Of a stretch of 10,277 nt of DNA, positions 1 to 5,378 are shown piece after piece. Every line of letters begins with the position of its first letter. Position 1 is the first letter of the stretch. Under the pieces are notes generated by a model that worked only from the letters and a program-made list of their open reading frames with translations, ran no database searches and was not told the DNA's origin. A program made the position numbers and the translations under genes. This stretch comes from Deltaproteobacteria bacterium (lineage in GTDB: Bacteria; Desulfobacterota; Desulfobacteria; Desulfobacterales; JAABPS01). The stretch covers positions 1 through 10,277 of the forward strand of contig JAFDFT010000154.1 of assembly GCA_019309685.1 (NCBI GenBank), written 5' to 3'.

Positions 1-928
1 GGTAAACCTTAAGGTGCCTTTTCCACCACGCAAAAAAGTTTTCGATATCCCATCGAAGCTTATACGCTGTTGCTATCTGTTCAGCTGAAAGGTCCAAACG
101 GTTTGTGGCAATCCAGTATTTTACAGCATCGACTTCATAGCCCACAAGCCGTACCGGTTTTTCTGTCTGATTGATTCCGGCAGTTCCGAGCAATACGATA
201 GCGTCATAGAAAACAATACTATTGGGGTCGAACTGTTGGACTGTGGTAACTTTTTTTCTGGTTTTGGCTTTAATACGGCACATGAACAGCTTGTTTTCCT
301 GCTGCCACAGGTCAAAATTTTTATGGCATTGGTACCCTCGATCCATAATGCCGGTTTGGCTTGTCGAGAGGATTTGCTTCACAAAAGGACGTTCAGCCCC
401 TTTGCCATCGGTAAGAAAGATCTTTCTGGGAATACTTCGGTTCAGATCGAAACCAACATGCACCTTGGCTTTTTTCTGTCCTTTTCTGTAGTCGGCCCAA
501 TGCATTGAAAGCGTTGCATCGATCAATGTCCCATCGATGCCCACAAGATTTCCAAGATCAGGATGACGATCCGGCAACATTTTTGCAGCCCTGGCTTGTA
601 AGTTTTTAAAGACATACATGAACTGCTCAAGTCCCCTTGAATTGGTGGCCTCTGAGAAACTGCTCTTTTTGATGCCTTCTTTTGGAGCTATCTCATTACG
701 AGCGAAAGCATCTTCTTCGAGCACTTGCAAAAGATGCTGTGCTGATTTGTGTTCTTCAAGGTGAAAATACACTAATGCCTTGAGATGATCTTCAAAACTC
801 ATTTTCAAAGGTCTATTACATTTAGATTCGAGTGGTGTCATTCCAATCACGGTATCTTTGACGGGTTTAAATAATTGTTCAAACGATGGTTCAAATTTTT
901 TCTTGAAAGGGTCTAATGAGCGCGGCAT
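1..928 (-). CDS. IS4-family DDE transposase (C-terminus beyond left edge)
   Basis: The minus-strand frame is open from an ATG at 928-926 through 309 codons to the window edge, so the C-terminus is missing. A Shine-Dalgarno (AAGGAG on the minus strand, about 935-940) lies 6-8 nt upstream and fixes the start. The RNase H-like catalytic core is visible: first Asp in GIDGTLIDA (D132), second Asp in GIMDRGYQ (D196), and a perfect IS4 signature Y-(2)-R-(3)-E-(6)-K with Y289, R292, E296 and K303. It should cut and paste its own element. No frameshift or stop was found on reading every codon, so it is probably functional unless damaged beyond the edge. It faces away from the cassette array. Opposite-strand frames at 222-508 are shadows of this gene. 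Family assignment is firm; the specific IS is not identified. Confidence 0.93.
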   Translation of the reverse strand, partial: MPRSLDPFKKKFEPSFEQLFKPVKDTVIGMTPLESKCNRPLKMSFEDHLKALVYFHLEEHKSAQHLLQVLEEDAFARNEIAPKEGIKKSSFSEATNSRGLEQFMYVFKNLQARAAKMLPDRHPDLGNLVGIDGTLIDATLSMHWADYRKGQKKAKVHVGFDLNRSIPRKIFLTDGKGAERPFVKQILSTSQTGIMDRGYQCHKNFDLWQQENKLFMCRIKAKTRKKVTTVQQFDPNSIVFYDAIVLLGTAGINQTEKPVRLVGYEVDAVKYWIATNRLDLSAEQIATAYKLRWDIENFFAWWKRHLKVY

Positions 929-943
929 AATTTAACTCCTTGA

Positions 944-957
944 TATTATTAATAATA
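944..957. repeat. 14-bp perfect AT palindrome in transposase leader
   Basis: TATTATTAATAATA is its own reverse complement and sits a few bases upstream of the transposase Shine-Dalgarno. It could form a weak hairpin in the transposase message or be a protein site. No function is proven. Confidence 0.5.
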
Positions 958-1161
958 CCAAAAATTCGCCGCGCATTATAAATAAGTTGTCAAGTAAAAA
1001 ATGACTTAATACGCTGATTTTATATATTTTTTATGCAATTTCCTAACCGGAAATTACTGACAAAAAGAAGAAAAATATCAAAATAAAATAAATTTAGTTT
1101 AATACAAAATGATGATAAAAGGACTATATAAGGCTGATATAATTGATAAATTAACATATTA

Positions 1162-1192
1162 TTGATTTTTTAACAAAAAATATGTATATAAT
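1162..1192 (+). promoter_or_regulatory. Candidate sigma-70 promoter upstream of first cassette
   Basis: TTGATT at 1162-1167 is followed 17 bp later by TATATA (1185-1190), with an overlapping perfect TATAAT at 1187-1192 (19-bp spacing). It points into the array and could serve cassette C1 or act as the array promoter. The tract is so AT-rich that chance matches are likely. Confidence 0.35.
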
Positions 1193-1240
1193 TATAAATA
1201 ATTAAATTTTGTAAAAAAGAAGACTCTGCATAATAATTAA

Positions 1241-1247
1241 GTTATGT
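1241..1247 (+). repeat. First cassette boundary, R'-type GTTATGT core
   Basis: GTTATGT is the exact reverse complement of ACATAAC (1784-1790), the R'' box of the attC that closes the same cassette. This is what is expected if cassette C1 starts at T1242 after integrase crossover between G and TT. No attC arm lies upstream, so the left partner could be an attI site or a degraded site. Confidence 0.65.
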
Positions 1248-1278
1248 TTAAGAAAACAAATTTAAAAGGAGTTTCAAT

Positions 1279-1731
1279 ATGAACGTTGGATTTGAGTTAA
1301 GAGTATCTGATAGAAAAGGAGAAGGTGTTTTTGCGACGAGATCATTTATAACTGGTGAAATAGTAATGGTCGGAATAATTGATAAAATACTGGAGGAGAA
1401 TCACTCTCATGCTTCACAGACAGGCGTAAATGAATATGTATTACACGCTGGATTAATAAGTAAGGTTAATCATTCCTGTGACCCTAATTGTGGTATTAGT
1501 ATCAATGAATCTGGTGCCCATGACTTTGTAGCCATAAGAGAAATTATTGTTAATGAAGAGATAACCTTTGATTATGCTATGAGAAATTATGATGTTGATT
1601 ATTTTCCGAAACAGTGCATGTGCGGCTCGGAAATGTGTCGCGGCAGAATTACTGGTTGGAAAGATTTACCAGATGAAAGGAAAGAAATATATGAAGGGTT
1701 TGTTGCTCCTTACCTTCTTGAATTGATGTAA
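1279..1731 (+). CDS. SET-domain protein lysine methyltransferase
   Basis: A 150-residue protein with AAGGAG at 1266-1271, 7 nt before the ATG. It is a compact SET domain that would move a methyl group from S-adenosylmethionine to a lysine side chain. Visible motifs are GEGVFA (residues 14-19), the pseudoknot motif NHSCDPN (64-70) and EEITFDYA (93-100, with the catalytic-type Tyr99). A post-SET cluster follows with C113, C115 and C120, which together with C67 of NHSC could bind one zinc as in SUV39-like enzymes. There are no pre-SET or targeting domains. It fills cassette C1 alone. The substrate is unknown; bacterial SET proteins are sporadic and often horizontally acquired, and the cassette setting supports transfer here. 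The fold assignment is firm and activity is inferred. Confidence 0.9.
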   Translation: MNVGFELRVSDRKGEGVFATRSFITGEIVMVGIIDKILEENHSHASQTGVNEYVLHAGLISKVNHSCDPNCGISINESGAHDFVAIREIIVNEEITFDYAMRNYDVDYFPKQCMCGSEMCRGRITGWKDLPDERKEIYEGFVAPYLLELM

Positions 1732-1783
1732 AGCATTCATGAGAAAAAGTGTTAGGATTACACATAACTGATGAATGTGAAAA

Positions 1784-1855
1784 ACATAACAAGGCGCTCC
1801 ACCTGACCGCAATTCCGCTACGCTCCATTGCGGCAGATTGGTTTAGGCGTTAGCA
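1784..1855 (+). repeat. attC site 1 (C1/C2 junction)
   Basis: R'' ACATAAC at 1784-1790 and R' GTTAGCA at 1849-1855 bound a 72-bp imperfect palindrome with a CCGCAAT/ATTGCGG stem (1807-1813 with 1827-1833), extended outwards by CCA and CTG pairing with unpaired bases typical of attC. It closely resembles attC10. A second ACATAAC lies 22 bp upstream at 1762-1768. Confidence 0.88.
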
Positions 1856-1894
1856 CCCTTAGACAATAAACCAAAAAATAGGGAAAAAATAAGG

Positions 1895-2365
1895 ATGAAA
1901 GAAGTCCCAATTCACATGAACAGACGTTTTATCTTTTGGCAAAAATGGATTGTAGTTTACTGCGTAATTAGCATAATACTTGGTCTGGTAATGACCTTCG
2001 GTTCAACCAGCATAATCTTTAAGAGCTATAACCAATCGATTTCAGAGGCATTTTGGGGACAGCCTTATCTACATGGAGCGGTGTCGGCTTACCATCCCTG
2101 GATATTCGCTGTTTTGGGCTCCACAATTACTGGCTGGAGCGTCTGTTTCCTTTATTTAGCTCTATATCCTTTCAAGCGGCGTGAACGCTGGACATATTAC
2201 TGCTTCATTATCAGTTTATTGGCTTGGGCTCCTCTGGATTCAGCATTTTCATTATACTTCGGTATCTATACCGAGGTGCTTTTTAACTTTGGCGCAGTCG
2301 TTGGTTTCGCTATACCCCTAATAGCAACTTTCAGGGATTTTTTCCCTAAACCGGCGGATGTCTGA
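1895..2365 (+). CDS. Small four-helix integral membrane protein, unknown function
   Basis: A 156-residue protein, sole gene of cassette C2. After a short basic N-terminus come hydrophobic helices at about residues 18-45, 68-92, 100-118 and 126-146, separated by basic turns (PFKRRERW), giving a likely inner-membrane protein with a cytoplasmic N-terminus by the positive-inside rule. No conserved catalytic motif is evident and I do not recognise the family. The start is uncertain: the ATG at 1895 has AAGG immediately adjacent, too close for a good Shine-Dalgarno, with AGGGA about 12 nt upstream; the ATG at 1916 is a possible alternative that loses seven residues. Confidence 0.75.
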   Translation: MKEVPIHMNRRFIFWQKWIVVYCVISIILGLVMTFGSTSIIFKSYNQSISEAFWGQPYLHGAVSAYHPWIFAVLGSTITGWSVCFLYLALYPFKRRERWTYYCFIISLLAWAPLDSAFSLYFGIYTEVLFNFGAVVGFAIPLIATFRDFFPKPADV

Positions 2366-2483
2366 GATGTCGTGTGCGATCATATAGTTGAATGCTCTCA
2401 AGTAATATGCCAAAAATAGGTCATTACACGTGCAAAAAATCAGCCTGTTATTAGTGGGTATGGTAGCAACAAGTGGTTTGGGT

Positions 2484-2561
2484 GGCTAACAAATCATTCA
2501 ACCGGACAACTTCCTCTTCCGCATGCTCCAGGGGCAGTCGCCGGTTAATTCTGCATTATGC
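2484..2561 (+). repeat. attC site 2, R' with G-to-A change
   Basis: R'' GGCTAAC (2484-2490) is 6/7 complementary to the GTTAGCA that opens cassette C2. AACCGG (2500-2505) pairs with CCGGTT (2541-2546). The R' box reads ATTATGC (2555-2561) instead of GTTATGC. The canonical form is predicted because the next cassette closes with GCATAAC. The changed base is the G at the crossover point. Confidence 0.72.
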
Positions 2562-2581
2562 CGCAACCAAAAATAATCCAC

Positions 2582-2610
2582 TTGACATATTACGCCAACC
2601 GTAATACTGT
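2582..2610 (+). promoter_or_regulatory. higBA-1 promoter with operator palindrome
   Basis: A perfect -35 TTGACA (2582-2587), 17-bp spacer and -10 TACTGT (2605-2610). A perfect inverted repeat, TATTACG (2588-2594) and CGTAATA (2600-2606) with a 5-nt gap, fills the spacer and enters the -10, where HigA or HigBA binding would block RNA polymerase. The -10 ends 6 nt before the toxin ATG, so transcription should start at or next to it and the message should be leaderless. Promoter and palindrome are read directly; HigA binding is inferred from the autoregulation known in this family. Confidence 0.75.
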
Positions 2611-2616
2611 TCCCGT

Positions 2617-2895
2617 ATGATAAAGTCTTTTGCCTGCCGAGACACTGAAAGATTATTTAACGATCAACGAATTCGTCGCTTCCAATCTTTTGAACGGCAG
2701 GCTAGAAAAAGGCTTATGGTTCTTCATGCTGCTCCGAGTTTGGATGCTTTAATGCTTAATCCGGGCAATAAATATCATTCTCTAAAAGGGAATAGAAAGG
2801 GACAATTTGCTATCAGCATTAACAAACAATGGCGTGTATGTTTTGAGTGGCTTGAGGGTAATGCATTTAATGTAGAAATTGCAGATTATCATTGA
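2617..2895 (+). CDS. higB: HigB-type toxin (RelE fold mRNA interferase)
   Basis: A 92-residue protein of the HigB/plasmid-maintenance-killer family, which in its studied members cleaves mRNA at the ribosome and is neutralised by HigA. The N-terminal half is basic and helical (RIRRFQSFERQARKRL); the diagnostic C-terminal part GNRKGQFAISINKQWRVCFEW, then NVEIADYH, carries the conserved G-x-R-x-G-Q-x-S-I-R-like strand, the WR-x-CF-x-W strand and terminal DYH. Length is normal. It has no Shine-Dalgarno, and its ATG lies 6 nt after the -10 box. It is followed after 9 bases by its antitoxin. It occupies cassette C3 and is likely intact and repressed by its own antitoxin. A second, divergent copy lies at 7870. 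Confidence 0.92.
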   Translation: MIKSFACRDTERLFNDQRIRRFQSFERQARKRLMVLHAAPSLDALMLNPGNKYHSLKGNRKGQFAISINKQWRVCFEWLEGNAFNVEIADYH

Positions 2896-2904
2896 GGTAT
2901 ATGT

Positions 2905-3210
2905 ATGAGCACTAAAAAACTTTTTGATCCGATAACACCTGGGGGAATCCTTCGTGAAGATTTTATGGAACCCTTGGGAATTAGTATAAATCAGCTTTCA
3001 CGTGACCTTTCTGTTCCTCCAAATCGAATTAGCGAAATTGTCAACGGAAAAAGATCAATTACTGCCGATACCGCGTTGAGACTAGAGCGTTATTTTAATG
3101 TTGAAGCGCAGTTTTGGCTGAATTTACAGACTGAATATGATTTACGAATGATAAAAAGAAAAATTTGGTCTGACATCGAACAACGAATTATTCCGGTTAA
3201 GACAATATAA
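2905..3210 (+). CDS. higA: HigA-type antitoxin (XRE helix-turn-helix)
   Basis: A 101-residue partner of the upstream HigB. It should bind and inhibit the toxin and repress the shared promoter. Family hallmarks are TPGGILREDFMEPLGIS (residues 11-27), a helix-turn-helix at about 26-58 with NRISEIVNGKRSIT, then the dimer region ADTALRLERYFN and FWLNLQTEYDLR. The toxin is encoded first, the order characteristic of HigBA. A TGAGGT Shine-Dalgarno (2893-2898), overlapping the higB stop codon, lies 6 nt before the ATG at 2905; an ATG at 2901 is out of frame. The gene ends 24 bases before the next attC. Confidence 0.93.
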   Translation: MSTKKLFDPITPGGILREDFMEPLGISINQLSRDLSVPPNRISEIVNGKRSITADTALRLERYFNVEAQFWLNLQTEYDLRMIKRKIWSDIEQRIIPVKTI

Positions 3211-3234
3211 ACAGATATTGAACATAATACTGTT

Positions 3235-3307
3235 GCATAACAACAGCTTTGAGCAGGATATTCATTCCGCTGTGCTACATTCACACCTCTCAAGCTGAGC
3301 GTTGGCC
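3235..3307 (+). repeat. attC site 3 (C3/C4 junction)
   Basis: R'' GCATAAC (3235-3241) and R' GTTGGCC (3301-3307). Stem CAGCTTTGAG (3244-3253) pairs with CTCAAGCTG (3289-3297), leaving an unpaired T. R'' is the exact complement of the canonical form of the C3 start (GTTATGC). Confidence 0.87.
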
Positions 3308-3323
3308 GGTCACAACAAATACC

Positions 3324-3364
3324 TTGACAAAATGCCCTCTATAATGTACATTTTAGTGTACATT
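3324..3364 (+). promoter_or_regulatory. Antitoxin-toxin promoter with twin TGTACA operator
   Basis: TTGACA at 3324-3329, 17-bp spacer and TACATT at 3347-3352; a perfect TATAAT also sits at 3340-3345 but has no matching -35. Two TGTACA palindromes, 3345-3350 and 3357-3362, lie 12 bp centre to centre and extend into a perfect 8-6-8 inverted repeat (3343-3350 with 3357-3364). This is the arrangement described for the YefM-YoeB operator of E. coli. It overlaps the -10 and start region, so binding should repress the pair. Confidence 0.82.
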
Positions 3365-3379
3365 AATAGGAGGTGTGCA

Positions 3380-3613
3380 ATGAAAACAGTTTCTTTTACA
3401 GATTTTAGAAAAAAAGCATCAAGATTCATTACCGAAGTCGAACATGGTGAAACAATTATCCTTTTACGACGTGGAAGGCCTATTGCAGAGGTAATTCCTT
3501 TTACTGACAAGAATCGCAAAATGCCATCCTGGAAAAAACCGGGCATTTGTTTACAAATTCCAGGAAGTGATTTGGCATCAGCTATTATTGAAGAACGTGA
3601 ATCAGAATTATGA
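3380..3613 (+). CDS. Phd/YefM-type antitoxin of a PIN-domain toxin
   Basis: A 77-residue antitoxin starting at the ATG at 3380, set by a strong AGGAGGT Shine-Dalgarno (3368-3374) and by the promoter/operator immediately upstream. The longer frame from 3302 begins inside attC and runs through the operator, so it is not the real start. The N-terminal DNA-binding fold of the Phd/YefM family is clear: VSFTDFRKKASRFITEVEHGE (residues 4-24), then the strand ETIILLRRGRPIAEVIPF (24-41). The C-terminal tail (residues 48-77) should wrap around the toxin. It overlaps the toxin start by ATGA, so the two are translationally coupled. It likely represses its own promoter through the twin TGTACA sites. Confidence 0.9.
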   Translation: MKTVSFTDFRKKASRFITEVEHGETIILLRRGRPIAEVIPFTDKNRKMPSWKKPGICLQIPGSDLASAIIEERESEL

Positions 3614-4044
3614 AGCTCATATGTGATTCATCCGCATTTGCTAAAAGATATGTGTTAGAAGATGGTTCTGAAACTTTAGATCATCTCTTACAGGGAGCCT
3701 CACAATTGGCACTATGCACAATAGTAGTACCTGAAATAATATCTGGATTAAACCGAAGGCGAAGAGAGCAAATTTTATCATCGGATGATTATCGTACAAT
3801 TAAAAGGAATTTGATGGAAGATGTGCATGATGCAATCGTGCTTCAAATTACTCCCGCCGTGATCTCCCATTCCGTAAATTTATTAGAGAAGAACACTTTA
3901 CGAGCGATGGATGCATTACACATAGCATGTGCAATGGAATGGCAGGCTGAGCTTTTTGTTACGGCTGATAGACGCCAATTAAATGCTACTCAAAATGCAG
4001 GATTACTTACAGAATATATCGGCCAACAAGACGGTTGCACCTGA
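3610..4044 (+). CDS. vapC: PIN-domain ribonuclease toxin (VapC-like)
   Basis: A 144-residue PIN-domain toxin, predicted to be a magnesium-dependent RNA endonuclease held inactive by the upstream antitoxin. The four acidic active-site residues are present: D6 in LICDSSAFAKRY, E42 in VVPEIISGLNR, D101 in RAMDALHIACA and D120 in FVTADRRQ. Length is normal for VapC. It overlaps the antitoxin by 4 bases. The last eight codons lie inside attC4, starting with its R'' box (4021-4027), so the C-terminal residues GQQDGCT depend on the recombination site and would change with the form of the cassette only if the attC itself changed. Likely functional. Confidence 0.92.
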   Translation: MKLICDSSAFAKRYVLEDGSETLDHLLQGASQLALCTIVVPEIISGLNRRRREQILSSDDYRTIKRNLMEDVHDAIVLQITPAVISHSVNLLEKNTLRAMDALHIACAMEWQAELFVTADRRQLNATQNAGLLTEYIGQQDGCT

Positions 4045-4148
4045 TCGAAGGGGCCGCGCCGTTTTGAGAAATTTTAAGTATGCGTGAGATCTTGGAATTT
4101 AACAAGTTTTGTGGAAGCCCCTGCGCCAGGTGAACCGCGACGTTATCC
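4021..4148 (+). repeat. attC site 4, long form (128 bp) overlapping vapC
   Basis: R'' GGCCAAC (4021-4027) is the exact complement of the C4 start GTTGGCC, and R' is GTTATCC (4142-4148). A long imperfect stem pairs about 4033-4054 with 4115-4136 (GGTT, CACCTG and GGGGC segments match). An extended loop of roughly 60 bases lies at the tip. This is near the upper end of attC lengths. Confidence 0.82.
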
Positions 4149-4226
4149 ATAAGAAAAAAAGAATTCTATTGTATTCCTATGCATTCTATTGTATTCTATG
4201 GGTAGATTAATCAAAGGAGACAGCAA

Positions 4227-4444
4227 ATGTCCAAAACCATAACACTAAGACTTGACGAAAAGGTCTACAAGAGATTCAAAGGAATGGCCAGTCATGACAA
4301 CAGGCCTATTTCGAATTTTATAGAGACCGCTGCGCTTTTGTTGATGAATTCGAAATGGCGGAAATCAAAAACAACGCTAGCCTGAATCGAAGCATTAAGA
4401 GCGGGCTTCGTGATGCGAAAGCGAAACGAGGCCGTTTTGCCTGA
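4227..4444 (+). pseudogene. RelB/CopG-like antitoxin, frameshifted
   Basis: An ATG at 4227 with AAGGAG (4214-4219) opens MSKTITLRLDEKVYKRF, a ribbon-helix-helix start, followed by RPISNFIETAAL. The frame then ends early at TGA 4383-4385 after 52 codons. One base lost in the T run at 4337-4340 explains this: with five Ts the protein continues as LFVDEFEMAEIKNN and ends GLRDAKAKRGRFA at TGA 4442-4444, a natural length of about 72 residues for this antitoxin type. The homopolymer position makes a sequencing error possible. The N-terminal DNA-binding half may still be made. The gene overlaps the toxin start. Confidence 0.78.
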
Positions 4445-4718
4445 TTATCGTGTTTTTGAAACAGACGAGTTCTCTAAAAGGTTCAAGAAGCTATCATCTC
4501 GCGACGTTAGTTTCTTGAGAAAGAAACTTGATTCTTTTGTTTACCCCCAGATCAAGAAAGAGCCATTTTGGTGAAACAACATCAAAAAGCTTCAGGGATA
4601 TTCAACAGACACCTGGCGATACCGTATCGGTAAGTTCAGGTTTTTCTACATAGTCGACCAAGACGAAAAGATAATCTACATGCTTACGGTCGATGACCGC
4701 AAAGATGCCTACAGATAA
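4413..4718 (+). pseudogene. RelE-like toxin with internal stop
   Basis: A single frame from ATG 4413 to TAA 4716-4718 (101 codons) is interrupted only by TGA at 4572-4574 (codon 54). Before it: YRVFETDEFSKRFKKL; after it: NNIKKLQGYSTDTWRYRIGKFR and FFYIVDQDEKIIYMLTVDDRKDAYR. The order and the W-R-Y-R-I-G strand are those of RelE/ParE-fold mRNA-cleaving toxins. In relatives I would expect a P-H-F-G-x-N-I-like segment at the stop, so local compensating indels around 4565-4580 are as likely as a point mutation. A TTG at 4437 is an alternative start. Together with the frameshifted antitoxin, this module looks dead. Confidence 0.8.
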
Positions 4719-4720
4719 AT

Positions 4721-4776
4721 GGATAACAATGCCTTGGAGCGTACGGATAAATTTGCGCTCAAGGCAGACGTTATGA
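4721..4776 (+). repeat. attC site 5 (C5/C6 junction)
   Basis: A compact 56-bp site. R'' GGATAAC (4721-4727) is the exact complement of the C5 start GTTATCC, and R' is GTTATGA (4770-4776). GCCTTGGAGCG (4731-4741) pairs with CGCTCAAGGC (4756-4765) leaving one extrahelical G at 4736 or 4735, the feature integrases use for strand choice. Confidence 0.92.
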
Positions 4777-4799
4777 AGTCTACTTGCAGATAGACAAAT

Positions 4800-5288
4800 A
4801 TGAAAAAAATCCCTGTTCGCTCACATGATAGTTTTGGAATTTATTGGCTTGATCCAGAAACTGGTTTCTTTTAATTTGAAGAGGCAGATGGTGAGAAAGA
4901 TATTGAATCCGAACAGTGTCTTGGTTGGGGCTCAGTATTCGATAAGCGAAAAAATCAAATTGCTGTAATCTACTATCAAAATGAAAGTCTAAACTTGCAG
5001 ATAAATAAACAATGTTGGAATTTGGAAGATAATAATTTAAAACTGAAAATCAAACGTTACTTTCTAGGATTTAGAAATAGCTTTCAAGTTTTATATGATG
5101 ATGAGCCTAATTTTGTCTGGAATTATTGGTCTTCATATTCGAATCCATTGAATCTTCTCGATTTCCCATTTTCGACAATGGATGAAGAAAATTATGACTT
5201 TTTCGCATTCTTAGCAAACAATTTTAATGATAAGAGTTATGTCAAAGAATGCGCTAAGTCTTATACTAAAATGATTAATACTGCATAA
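4800..5288 (+). pseudogene. Unknown cassette protein with in-frame nonsense codon
   Basis: From ATG 4800 the frame reads MKKIPVRSHDSFGIYWLDPE and on to a TAA at 4872-4874 (codon 25), then continues without another stop to TAA 5286-5288, 162 codons in all. The part after the stop is acidic and aromatic-rich (FVWNYWSSYSNPLNLLDFPF) with a soluble-protein look. I do not recognise the family. The continuity of frame and the DPETGFF-stop-FEEADGEKD context suggest one point mutation in a once-intact gene. A downstream piece from TTG 4995 lacks a Shine-Dalgarno and is unlikely to be a separate gene. No Shine-Dalgarno is evident at 4800. The stop codon overlaps R'' of attC6. Confidence 0.65.
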
Positions 5289-5354
5289 CAAGTCGCTGGA
5301 GATTCGACGGGAAAACGCTGGCGCGTTTCCCGCGTTTCAGCTCCAGCGTTATGG
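5283..5354 (+). repeat. attC site 6 (C6/C7 junction)
   Basis: R'' GCATAAC (5283-5289) is 6/7 complementary to the C6 start, and R' is GTTATGG (5348-5354). The outer stem GCTGGAG/CTCCAGC (5295-5301 with 5341-5347) and inner stem CGGGAAAACGC/GCGTTTCCCG (5308-5318 with 5323-5332) form a strong palindrome. It resembles attC9. Confidence 0.9.
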
Positions 5355-5378
5355 CCACAAATAAAGAGAGACTAAACA

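Larger units (their letters stand above)
1..1000 (-). mobile_element. Insertion sequence, IS4 family (partial)
   Basis: Inferred from the transposase. The left end is outside the window. The right end (upstream of the transposase start) must lie between 929 and about 1240, but I could not identify the terminal inverted repeat because the other terminus is not visible, so the end given here is approximate. The GC-richer patch at 965-976 is probably still IS sequence, and the strongly AT-rich tract beyond about 1010 looks like host sequence. Confidence 0.6.
930..1278. other. AT-rich non-coding region left of the array
   Basis: No gene is seen here. The stretch holds the transposase leader, an unidentified IS terminus, a perfect 7-5-7 inverted repeat at 1037-1055 (AATTTCC, loop taacc, GGAAATT), a candidate promoter near 1162-1192, and the first cassette boundary GTTATGT at 1241-1247. 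Base composition is far more AT-rich than any cassette. No attC-like stem precedes 1241, so this flank is either a primary attachment site (attI) region or unrelated DNA joined to the array. Confidence 0.6.

Noticed and set aside
222..508. Plus-strand frames opposite the transposase
   Set aside because: They are antisense shadows of an intact DDE transposase with all catalytic residues.
3340..3345. TATAAT as the main -10 of the C4 promoter
   Set aside because: Its spacing from TTGACA is only 10 bp and no -35 lies at 17 bp; TACATT at 3347 has exact 17-bp spacing.
3302..3379. N-terminal extension of the Phd/YefM antitoxin from 3302
   Set aside because: It starts inside attC3 R' and runs through the promoter and operator; the AGGAGGT at 3368-3374 fixes the start at 3380.
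4995..5288. Stand-alone 97-residue gene from TTG 4995
   Set aside because: No Shine-Dalgarno, and the same frame runs back to ATG 4800 with a single stop, so it is the tail of a broken gene.
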